DNA from: Thermoplasmata archaeon
GTDB taxonomy: Archaea > Thermoplasmatota > Thermoplasmata > Thermoplasmatales > GCA-001856825
NCBI GenBank assembly: GCA_021831005.1
Contig: JAKBNO010000065.1
Coordinates: 1 to 13,512 of the forward strand
Direction: 5' to 3'
Length of the DNA: 13,512 bases
A program made the translations under genes and the position numbers. The notes below the pieces were generated by a model, which saw only the letters and a list, made by a program, of their open reading frames with translations, was not told the origin of the DNA and did not search any database. This document shows, in pieces, positions 6,328 to 12,906 of the stretch; position 1 is the first letter of the stretch; each line of letters starts with the position of its first letter.

Positions 6328-7950
6328 TTACGAACTAGACTCGTCTGTTATACCCTTGTAATACTTGCTGCCTTTGACTCCTGAATATACGGCCCAGTAG
6401 AAGAACACCAAGGATATCACTATGTAGATGACTGTATCCCACGGGAATGGTATTAGATGCTTCGGTCCAAATGACGAGAGGTAGGAGTATATTAGTGTGA
6501 AGACCAGGTAGACCGGCATGTATATACCATAAAGGTATCCCACTCCACTAGTCTTGGTGTATCTGTTGTAAAATACTAACAGAACTATTCCTGCAAGGTC
6601 CAATGGAACTACTAGTTCGATTGCTGTGAATCCCGAGAAGAAAACCATCAGATTGGTAACTATGAAAGCTATAGGAGCAAGCACGCTTGCTGCAGGAAGC
6701 TTGAACGGCCTCTTCACATTTGGTGCCGTCTTTCTGAATACCATGAGACTGATTGGTCCAGGAGAATACGATATGAGGAACGCATCCACCATCAGGAATA
6801 TTACGCTGGCCAAAGATCTTCCAAGTGCTACGAGCACCAGTGACACTATCACGACAAATATCACAGAGTAGGTAGGTACACCACGACTGTTGAGGTGACC
6901 CATACCTTTTGGGAAGTACTTGTCTTCTTTTCCAAGAATTTGTCCAACCCTCGCAGCTCCTCCATAGTAAATGATTCCGTCCTTGAATGTGGCGATCAGA
7001 GCTAGAATTACTGCGATGATCACGATTGAAGGAATTGCTAAGATTTGTGCCTCAGATGCTAGCGGTGACCCGTAAGCAAAGAAATCGCTCCACTGAGTGG
7101 CTCCGAATGCACCAAAGTTTACTGCACCGACGAATGCCGTCGCTATGAGCGCGTACAATATTCCTGATATCACGATCGACAGTACGACCGCAAGAGGAAT
7201 GCTCTTCCCTGGATTCTTTACCTCTTCTGAATAATCAATTGGTTGTCTGAATCCCCCGTAACCGAATATTGTGAGTGTAATTGCGCTAAAGAAACCTACT
7301 GCACCGTAAGGTGCCAATCCCCCATAGGACATTGATGTGAAGTTTCCTCCGTGGAAGAAGAAAAGAAGCGCGATTACGACTACAGCTATAAGAATCACGG
7401 TTACGACAGTCAGCCAATTGTTTATGTTTCCCATGTGCTTGATTCTTAACATGTTGATCAAGAAGATTGCTATTAAAGCGACTTCTGACCATATTATACC
7501 AAGAATCGTAAGCCCTGAGCCATTATACAGAGAAGGAAAATAGAAACCGGCATACTCCACCAGTGAGAAGACGATGACCGGAGCAACAAGAAGGTATCCT
7601 ACAAAGGATGACCAGCCGTTGATGGCTCCAACCAGGGGTCCATTACTTCTAGATGGATAGTGCGCAATTCCACCGGCCTTCGGCCAAGTTGTTCCTAATT
7701 CCGAGTAAACTAGTCCAACAGGTATGAGCATTGCCATTGCTACAAACCAAGACAGGATACCTATTGGACCTGCGTAGGCAACAGTAAAAACAGGGGCATA
7801 TGCTACTGCAGGACCAAGAATTGCACCTATGGCAAGAAATACCACGCTCCAGGTACCTAGGTCTTTCTTGTATCCTGACGTTTTTGGAGCATCCGATACA
7901 GGGCCCGCATGCCCTATAGGAGACTCCCCACTTTTTGTTTGATCACTCAT
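6328..7950 (-). CDS. APC-superfamily amino acid permease
   Basis: Cytoplasmic-membrane transporter, 540 residues, with about 12-14 hydrophobic helices after a charged 30-residue N-terminus. Family marks are the helix 1 glycine-rich GAILGPAVAYAP at 42-53, the loop YSELGTTWPKAGG at 82-94, and the helix 6 region FGYGGFRQPIDYSEE at 229-243 followed by KNPGKSIP at 245-252. These fit proton-coupled amino acid uptake carriers of the APC type. The ATG at 7950 lies 11 bases after the stop of cyclase 2, and GGAGTGA sits 5 bases before it: a strong ribosome binding site within an operon. The pairing suggests that the permease brings in the cyclase's substrate or a related amino acid. Substrate specificity cannot be read from sequence. 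Confidence 0.93.
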   Translation of the reverse strand: MSDQTKSGESPIGHAGPVSDAPKTSGYKKDLGTWSVVFLAIGAILGPAVAYAPVFTVAYAGPIGILSWFVAMAMLIPVGLVYSELGTTWPKAGGIAHYPSRSNGPLVGAINGWSSFVGYLLVAPVIVFSLVEYAGFYFPSLYNGSGLTILGIIWSEVALIAIFLINMLRIKHMGNINNWLTVVTVILIAVVVIALLFFFHGGNFTSMSYGGLAPYGAVGFFSAITLTIFGYGGFRQPIDYSEEVKNPGKSIPLAVVLSIVISGILYALIATAFVGAVNFGAFGATQWSDFFAYGSPLASEAQILAIPSIVIIAVILALIATFKDGIIYYGGAARVGQILGKEDKYFPKGMGHLNSRGVPTYSVIFVVIVSLVLVALGRSLASVIFLMVDAFLISYSPGPISLMVFRKTAPNVKRPFKLPAASVLAPIAFIVTNLMVFFSGFTAIELVVPLDLAGIVLLVFYNRYTKTSGVGYLYGIYMPVYLVFTLIYSYLSSFGPKHLIPFPWDTVIYIVISLVFFYWAVYSGVKGSKYYKGITDESSS

Positions 7951-7954
7951 TTTT

Positions 7955-7961
7955 TCACTCC
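7955..7961 (-). promoter_or_regulatory. Ribosome binding site of the permease
   Basis: GGAGTGA on the minus strand lies immediately after the cyclase 2 TAA and 4-5 bases before the permease ATG. It fixes the permease start and shows that this internal operon gene relies on Shine-Dalgarno pairing, unlike the leaderless first genes nearby. Confidence 0.75.
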
Positions 7962-8615
7962 TTAAAATATATCCATGGCTATGACTCTCGCCATGGCTCC
8001 GCTCCCCTTAAAAATCTTGAGCGGAAGTGCTGCGATAAGGTACTTCTTTCCCTCCGTTAATTGGTCTAAGCCGGCCAAGTCTTCAATGAAGGCTAACCCT
8101 TTAGACAGAAGTGCTTTGTGAACTTTGAAGTCGGAATGACTGTATGGCTCTATCCCCAGAGTGTCAGTACCGACGACCTTAACCTTGTGTTCTATTAGAA
8201 AATCTACTGTATCTAGCGCTAGACCTGGGAATTCAAACTGGAACTCTCTCGTGAAACCTCTCTTCTTGTCCCATCCTGTATTTATAAGTAGAATTTTTCC
8301 GTCGAATTCATTTCGCCATTTTTTCTTCAGCAAATCGAGAGTGATTTCAGTTCCGTTCGCTCCGGGCCTGATCACATAGCCTTCTCCTACTAGCTGGCTC
8401 AATGGAAGTTCGTCTACCGTTGTCATTGTATCAATAAAGTGATATGGTGCATCGACGTGCGTTCCTGTGTGTGTCGCCGATGAATAAGACTCTATTGAGT
8501 AACCATCTCTGGACGCTATGCCTATAGGTGCAATATTTACGAGTGGGCTAGTCGGCCATATTGGCATATAGGTTTTTAAGGTTACACTAAGGTCGAAGAT
8601 ACCTTTGATTTCCAT
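7962..8615 (-). CDS. Cyclase-family metal-dependent hydrolase 2 (kynurenine formamidase-like)
   Basis: Second full-length member of the PF04199 cyclase family, 217 residues, colinear with the copy at 2727-3380 and about 80% identical by eye. HTGTHVDAPYH at 49-59 keeps all motif residues, and His166 and Glu178 keep the second half of the two-metal site, so it should be active. The ATG at 8615 is chosen over a TTG one codon upstream because cyclase 1 also begins MEIK. A TATA-like TTTAATA lies about 22-26 bases upstream. It is the first gene of an operon with the permease 11 bases downstream. Most differences from copy 1 are conservative (Ile/Val, Tyr/Phe, Met/Leu); the least conserved part is residues 84-105 between the two halves of the metal site. 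The substrate is unknown. Confidence 0.92.
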   Translation of the reverse strand: MEIKGIFDLSVTLKTYMPIWPTSPLVNIAPIGIASRDGYSIESYSSATHTGTHVDAPYHFIDTMTTVDELPLSQLVGEGYVIRPGANGTEITLDLLKKKWRNEFDGKILLINTGWDKKRGFTREFQFEFPGLALDTVDFLIEHKVKVVGTDTLGIEPYSHSDFKVHKALLSKGLAFIEDLAGLDQLTEGKKYLIAALPLKIFKGSGAMARVIAMDIF

Positions 8616-8636
8616 CAAAATAAATAAGTTAACAAT

Positions 8637-8645
8637 CTATTAAAT
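8637..8645 (-). promoter_or_regulatory. TATA-like box of the cyclase 2-permease operon
   Basis: The minus strand reads ATTTAATAG, centred about 26 bases before the ATG at 8615. It resembles the TTTAATA box of cyclase 1. No Shine-Dalgarno site precedes the ATG, so a leaderless transcript is likely. Confidence 0.5.
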
Positions 8646-8806
8646 CTATCGGTAAATACGCAACTTTTTAATAACACTTCAATAAGAGATTGAAAATTTT
8701 TCAAGTACATTTTTTTGCAGTACGGGTCGTAGTTTTCTAACTACTCGTTCATATTTTGGGCAAATGTGATCATACAGATTGGTCTATATGATTCCTTTCT
8801 AGATAG

Positions 8807-8829
8807 GGGGAGCTATTGTTCGCTACCCC
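8807..8829 (-). terminator. Imperfect hairpin at the homoserine dehydrogenase stop codon
   Basis: On the minus strand GGGGTAGC, which contains the TAG stop, can pair with GCTCCCCC across an 8-base loop, with one internal mismatch. It is a candidate transcript end for the homoserine dehydrogenase gene. No strong T-tract follows. Confidence 0.35.
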
Positions 8830-9779
8830 TTCACTATTTTCATTAAATCCGTCAGTGCCGCTTGGGCTGTTTGGATCTTCCCTGCTCCCGGTCCCATCGC
8901 ATATATCTTGCCCATCGTGTCAGTTTCAATTTCAATTGCATTCATGACTCCGCTTACTCCAGAGAGTATATCTTCCTTAGGAAGTCTGGAAGGTTTGACA
9001 TAGATGGTAGATTTGTCTGAATATGCGATGAGCTTTGTCTTCTCCTTCGCCTGTTCAGGCGTAACTTTTCTTATGCCTTCTATCTTTACGTCGCTAAATT
9101 CGTGTTTCCATCCGAGGATATGAGAAATTATCGTGATTTTAGAAGCGGCATCAAACCCGTCGACATCGTTTGTGGGGTCCGCTTCCGCATAACCTAGTTC
9201 CTGTGCTTCCTTCAGGGCAACGGAGAAATCCTTGCCTTGCTCCATAGATGTGAGTATGTAATTTGTTGTTCCGTTCATAATCCCTCTCACGCTTTTCACT
9301 TCAGCACCTGGAAGAAGATCCAATAAATTGAAGGATGGAGTGCCAGCCATCACGGTACCTTTCATGAGGAACTTTACTCCCCTCTTATTGGCAAGTTCTG
9401 TAAGTTCTTTGAACTTTAGAGCGGATGGACCCTTGTTTGTGGTTATGACATGCTTTCCTAACTCCAAAGCTGTCTTTACGTGAGAATACGCAGGTTCAGC
9501 AGTCTTCAAGTTTAACCAAGTGAACTCACATACAATGTCAGCATCCGATTCCTTGATTGCAGAAATCACGTCTTTCTGAGGAAATGTCTTACCATTCGCT
9601 ATTTCTTTCAAAATGTCTGGTTTGGGGTCCACTATATGACCAAACTTCATGTCGACAATCTCGCTGATCGTAACATTGTTTAGCCCTAGCATATCACGCT
9701 TTCTGGAAAATAAATCGAAAAATCCCTGACCAACAGTTCCAAAGCCAAGTATCAGTATCTTTGATTTCTTTGAAGTCAT
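8823..9779 (-). CDS. hom: Homoserine dehydrogenase
   Basis: NAD(P)H-dependent reduction of aspartate semialdehyde to homoserine, on the route to threonine and methionine, in the cytoplasm. The 318-residue length is the short form: catalytic and nucleotide domains only, without a C-terminal ACT domain, so no built-in threonine feedback is expected. Landmarks are the Rossmann GFGTVG at 12-17, TTNKGP at 113-118, GIMNGTTNYILT at 166-177 and YAEADPTNDVDGFDAASK at 197-214. Glu199, Asp210 and Lys214 have the spacing of the yeast enzyme's catalytic Glu208, Asp219 and Lys223. The ATG at 9779 follows a TATA-like box by about 27 bases. No aspartate kinase, threonine synthase or homoserine kinase gene is adjacent, so the pathway is not clustered here. 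Confidence 0.95.
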   Translation of the reverse strand: MTSKKSKILILGFGTVGQGFFDLFSRKRDMLGLNNVTISEIVDMKFGHIVDPKPDILKEIANGKTFPQKDVISAIKESDADIVCEFTWLNLKTAEPAYSHVKTALELGKHVITTNKGPSALKFKELTELANKRGVKFLMKGTVMAGTPSFNLLDLLPGAEVKSVRGIMNGTTNYILTSMEQGKDFSVALKEAQELGYAEADPTNDVDGFDAASKITIISHILGWKHEFSDVKIEGIRKVTPEQAKEKTKLIAYSDKSTIYVKPSRLPKEDILSGVSGVMNAIEIETDTMGKIYAMGPGAGKIQTAQAALTDLMKIVKG

Positions 9780-9802
9780 GTCAAAATATCGTTTGCGGTT
9801 AG

Positions 9803-9811
9803 TTAAATATT
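9803..9811 (-). promoter_or_regulatory. TATA-like box of the homoserine dehydrogenase gene
   Basis: The minus strand reads about AATATTTAA, about 27 bases before the ATG at 9779 with no ribosome binding site in between: the leaderless pattern seen at other first genes here. Confidence 0.55.
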
Positions 9812-9848
9812 CTGATGAAGCCTGAAATCAAATATCTAAAGGAAGAGA

Positions 9849-9876
9849 AGTTCTAGTGTCTTGGATCTTAGGAACT
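9849..9876 (-). terminator. Weak hairpin downstream of the transhydrogenase operon
   Basis: AGTTCTA at 9849-9855 pairs with TAGGAACT at 9869-9876 with one bulged base. On the minus strand T/C-rich sequence follows. It lies 110 bases past the pntB stop, inside the gap before homoserine dehydrogenase. Nothing else recognisable was seen in 9812-9985. Confidence 0.25.
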
Positions 9877-9985
9877 CGCTTAGTCTGATCTTACACATTT
9901 GATCACACTTTCATCAATTGTGCTCCAGGTGTATCTACTGCTTCTTTCCTGGATTAGGTGCAGAGAAGTTTGGAGAATTCGATAT

Positions 9986-11356
9986 TCAAAGTTTCTTGAG
10001 TTCCTGGATCACTTTTGAAAGAGAGCCCTGAGCATCCCCATACAGCATCTTTGTCTTATCCATATAGAAGAGATCGTTTTCAATTCCTGCGAACCCCTTC
10101 CCCGAGCCCCTCTTGAGGACGACCACATTTTTCGACTTGTCAACGTCGAGTATGGGCATACCATATAGAGCAGTTCCCTGAATTCTAGCAGCTGGATTGA
10201 CTACATCGTTGGCTCCGATCACCAGGGCGATATCGACATCCTGGAAAGCCCTGTTTGCCTCATCCCTGTCTTCCAGTAAATCATAGGGGACACCTGCTTC
10301 AGCGAGTAGAACATTCATGTGCCCTGGCATTCTTCCAGCCACGGGGTGTATCGCAAAGAATACCTTAACCCCCCTTCCAATCAACAAATCTACCAAGTCC
10401 CGTACCTTGAACTGAGCCTGTGCAGAGGCCATTCCGAAGCCAGGAACTATTGCTACCGTGGAAGCATAGGCAAGCATAACTGCAACATCCTCGCTGCTTA
10501 TCGGTTTCAAGTTTCCTGATACTGTTCTCGTTTCCTCTTGGGTTTTCCCAAAACCTCCTGCAAGTATGCCTCCAACAGACCTATTCATAGCCGTTGCCAT
10601 AGCCAGGGTCAGGATCGTACCCGCAGCACCTACCAGTATACCTGCAACAACCATCGCATAGTTAGAAATTGCGAATCCTTCCAGTCCAACCGCAATCCCT
10701 GTCATTGCATTATAAAGCGAAATAAGTACTGGCATATCTGCTCCTCCTATGGGCAGAGCCATGAGAAGCCCGTATCCTATTGTGAGCACAAAGAACGGGG
10801 AGAGAGCGTCCCTGTAGGGCAGTAGAAAATTGCTGTGAGTCAGGTATACTATTCCAAAGAATACTCCAACCGCAGCCACGATCAGATTTACTGCCTGCTG
10901 GAGGTTGAATGTGATCGGTTTCTGCCTGATCCATCCCTGTAACTTCAGGAAAGCAATCACGCTTCCAGCAATTGACACATTACCTATTATTGCGCCGGCA
11001 AGGGCAATGGTTGCGTTGAATGGAGAAGTTCCTAATCTTATCAATTCAATTGCGGCGATAGAGGAGGCAGCACCTGCGCCCATCCCATTATATATTGCAA
11101 CCATTTGTGGCATGTCTACTATCGCCACTTTCTTTGCAGCAAAATAGCCGATCAGCGCACCTATCAGAATCGCGGGGAGTATCAGTACCAGGTTTGAGAT
11201 TCCCGGCACAAAGAATGTAACAGCGATTGAAAAGGCCATTGCAATTCCAGCCCAGAGGATCCCACTCCTTGCAGTTGCAGGATTTCCCATTCTTATGAGG
11301 CCTATCACGAAGGCGACGATTGTGAGAACATAGATCGGTTGCGTAACATCTATCAT
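9986..11356 (-). CDS. pntB: Proton-translocating NAD(P) transhydrogenase, beta subunit
   Basis: Integral membrane subunit carrying the proton-channel helices (domain II) and the NADP(H)-binding domain III. The first 280 residues hold several hydrophobic helices; domain III runs from about 290 to 456. Signature stretches are PGFGMASAQAQ at 305-315, HPVAGRMPGHMNVLLAEA at 337-354, GANDVVNPAA at 381-390 and KRGSGKGFAGIENDLF at 415-430. The conserved membrane Asp and Asn fall in GGADMPVLISLYNAM at 204-218 (Asp207 and Asn216, equivalent to E. coli Asp213 and Asn222). The position of E. coli His91 is Asn90 here (VAIYNGMG). The gene overlaps the preceding pntA2 by ATGA, indicating coupled translation. 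With the other two genes it should reduce NADP with NADH using the proton gradient. Confidence 0.96.
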   Translation of the reverse strand: MIDVTQPIYVLTIVAFVIGLIRMGNPATARSGILWAGIAMAFSIAVTFFVPGISNLVLILPAILIGALIGYFAAKKVAIVDMPQMVAIYNGMGAGAASSIAAIELIRLGTSPFNATIALAGAIIGNVSIAGSVIAFLKLQGWIRQKPITFNLQQAVNLIVAAVGVFFGIVYLTHSNFLLPYRDALSPFFVLTIGYGLLMALPIGGADMPVLISLYNAMTGIAVGLEGFAISNYAMVVAGILVGAAGTILTLAMATAMNRSVGGILAGGFGKTQEETRTVSGNLKPISSEDVAVMLAYASTVAIVPGFGMASAQAQFKVRDLVDLLIGRGVKVFFAIHPVAGRMPGHMNVLLAEAGVPYDLLEDRDEANRAFQDVDIALVIGANDVVNPAARIQGTALYGMPILDVDKSKNVVVLKRGSGKGFAGIENDLFYMDKTKMLYGDAQGSLSKVIQELKKL

Positions 11357-11646
11357 TTGTCGACCACCTTCTTCTTGAACATCCCCAGCATCCTCTCCGT
11401 GACCACGTACCCACCTACAACATTGAGAGTGGCCATCACCACCCCTACGAATCCTATGGCTCTCTCGATATCGTTAGTTGCATATCCAAGAGCAAGGATC
11501 GCCCCCACCAGCACGATACCGTGAATAAAATTGGACCCAGACATTAACGGGGTGTGAAGAATAACAGGAACATGGCTAATGACTTCATACCCGACGAATA
11601 CAGCAAGAAAGATTATGTACAGCCATGCCCAGTCTGTTATGATCAC
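11353..11646 (-). CDS. pntA2: NAD(P) transhydrogenase, alpha-2 subunit (membrane part)
   Basis: The small membrane subunit that corresponds to the C-terminal part of E. coli PntA. Its 97 residues form about three hydrophobic helices, with the signature SHVPVILHTPLMSGSNFIHG at 24-43, including the invariant HTPLMS. His42 lies in the third segment, where E. coli PntA has Ser; this is the arrangement reported for the three-subunit Thermus enzyme. Both ends overlap their neighbours by ATGA (11643-11646 with pntA1, 11353-11356 with pntB), so the three genes are very likely translated together in fixed ratio. Split alpha subunits are usual outside the enterobacteria. Confidence 0.94.
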   Translation of the reverse strand: MIITDWAWLYIIFLAVFVGYEVISHVPVILHTPLMSGSNFIHGIVLVGAILALGYATNDIERAIGFVGVVMATLNVVGGYVVTERMLGMFKKKVVDK

Positions 11647-12785
11647 TTTCCTTCACCCTCGTTCACCATGGGAGGAAAAGTTACCTTCCCTCCGTTGCAT
11701 ATCATACAAGCTGCCAGCAGTTCGTCTTTTTCCGGTTCTACAAAATTCCCATCCTGTCCTACTAGAATCGATAAGAATGAACTTACATTTCTCGAATACA
11801 TCTGGCTCGAATTTATGGGTACTTCAGATTGGGGATTGATTGAGCCGATGATTTTTACACCATTATGATCAATGATCTTTCCCCTCTGAGTAAGTTCGCA
11901 GTTTCCACCCGATTCAGCCATTATATCCACAATCACACTTCCTACTTTCATTTTTGAAATTGTCTCTGCACTGACAATCATCGGAGCCTTCTTCCCTGGA
12001 ACTCCCGCGGTCGTTATAAGCAGGTCGCTTGAAATTATTGCAGTTTCAAGCATTTCCTTCTCTTTATTTTTTTCATCTTCGGTCAATTCTCTCGCATATC
12101 CTCCCGCCCCTTCTGCGTTGAATCCGACCTCGAGGAATTTGGCTCCCAGGCTCCTGACATCATTTCCCGCTGCTTTCCTCACATCGTAAGCGGTCACTAA
12201 TGCACCGAGACGCTTTGCCGTTGCGATTGCCATAAGACCTGCCACGCCAGCACCGATTACCAAGACATTTGCTGGTTTCACGGTGCCTGCAGCGGTCGTT
12301 AACATGGGCATCAATCTTGGAGAATTGTACGCTCCTATTATTGCAGCCCTGTAACCAGCCACAGCGGATTGAGATGAAAGGACATCCATGGATTGTGCCC
12401 TGGTCGTTCTTGGTAGAAGTTCTAGGGAATAGACTGTCAGGTCCGCTCTAGCGAGATCTCGGACCAGCGTTTGAAACCTGAGCGGATATATCTGTCCAAC
12501 CACCGTAGACTTTGGTTTAAACTTGGAAAGATCTTGGGCGTCCGGTCTACCAAGCATTATTATCAAATTTGCAATTGAAATAACATCTTTGCTTTCCCCG
12601 AGAATTTTGCATCCGGCCGAAACATATTCGGCGTCTAGGAAACCTGCGCTCGAACCTGCTCCTGACTGCACTAGTACTTCCATTTTCTTTGCCACAAGTT
12701 TCTTGGCGTCATCGGGTACCAGGGCTACCCTATTTTCATTATCCGATGTCTCCTTTACAATTCCGATACTTATAGGCAAATTCAC
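11643..12785 (-). CDS. pntA1: NAD(P) transhydrogenase, alpha-1 subunit (NAD-binding)
   Basis: Cytoplasmic NAD(H)-binding domain I, related to alanine dehydrogenase. From the chosen start it has 380 residues: IGIVKE at 7-12, RVALVP at 19-24, RTTRAQSMD at 126-134, SAVAGYRAA at 140-148, the NAD-binding GAGVAG at 178-183, and VDIMAESGGNCELT later. The frame is open back to a GTG at 12863, but that start would place the TATA-like box inside the gene and add 26 residues before the normal N-terminus. The GTG at 12785 (MNLPISIGIVKE) matches usual PntA N-termini, which begin a few residues before IGI. GGAG lies about 9-12 bases upstream. The same GTG overlaps the stop of a possible 10-codon leader ORF as GTGA. 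The gene ends in the ATGA overlap with pntA2. Confidence 0.92.
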   Translation of the reverse strand: MNLPISIGIVKETSDNENRVALVPDDAKKLVAKKMEVLVQSGAGSSAGFLDAEYVSAGCKILGESKDVISIANLIIMLGRPDAQDLSKFKPKSTVVGQIYPLRFQTLVRDLARADLTVYSLELLPRTTRAQSMDVLSSQSAVAGYRAAIIGAYNSPRLMPMLTTAAGTVKPANVLVIGAGVAGLMAIATAKRLGALVTAYDVRKAAGNDVRSLGAKFLEVGFNAEGAGGYARELTEDEKNKEKEMLETAIISSDLLITTAGVPGKKAPMIVSAETISKMKVGSVIVDIMAESGGNCELTQRGKIIDHNGVKIIGSINPQSEVPINSSQMYSRNVSSFLSILVGQDGNFVEPEKDELLAACMICNGGKVTFPPMVNEGEGK

Positions 12786-12814
12786 CGACCTGTTCTCCGA
12801 ATACTGATGTTCAT
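12782..12814 (-). other. Possible 10-codon leader ORF overlapping the pntA1 start
   Basis: ATG at 12814 opens a 10-residue frame, MNISIRRTGR, whose TGA (12784-12782) overlaps the pntA1 GTG as GTGA, the same kind of overlap that joins the three pnt genes. The pnt TATA-like region is 24-31 bases upstream, so this ATG could be the 5' end of the message. It would let a leaderless start feed ribosomes into pntA1. So short a frame may be chance. Confidence 0.35.
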
Positions 12815-12835
12815 TAATATCTATCGTTCCTTTAT

Positions 12836-12849
12836 TAATAAAATATATA
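12836..12849 (-). promoter_or_regulatory. TATA-like box of the transhydrogenase operon
   Basis: The minus strand reads TCTATATATTTTAT, predicting a transcript start near 12810-12820, upstream of the GTG at 12785 and close to the ATG of the short leader frame. Confidence 0.6.
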
Positions 12850-12879
12850 GAGCCAGAAAACACATGTATACCGAAAGAA

Positions 12880-12887
12880 TTTAATTT
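12880..12887 (+). promoter_or_regulatory. TATA-like box of the metallo-hydrolase gene
   Basis: TTTAATTT is centred about 24 bases before the GTG at 12907, suited to a leaderless GTG start. It is about 40 bases from the opposing pnt TATA box, so the two promoters are back to back. Confidence 0.5.
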
Positions 12888-12906
12888 TCATAGGGACTTG
12901 GTAGGT

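Noticed and set aside
9812..9985. Possible tRNA or small RNA in the gap between homoserine dehydrogenase and pntB
   Set aside because: No cloverleaf, T-loop GGTTCRAATC-like motif or strong fold was recognised; only weak repeats such as two copies of TTCCTGGAT (one extending into the end of pntB).
12786..12863. 26-residue N-terminal extension of the transhydrogenase alpha-1 subunit from a GTG
   Set aside because: It would put the TATA-like region inside the coding sequence and does not resemble PntA N-termini.
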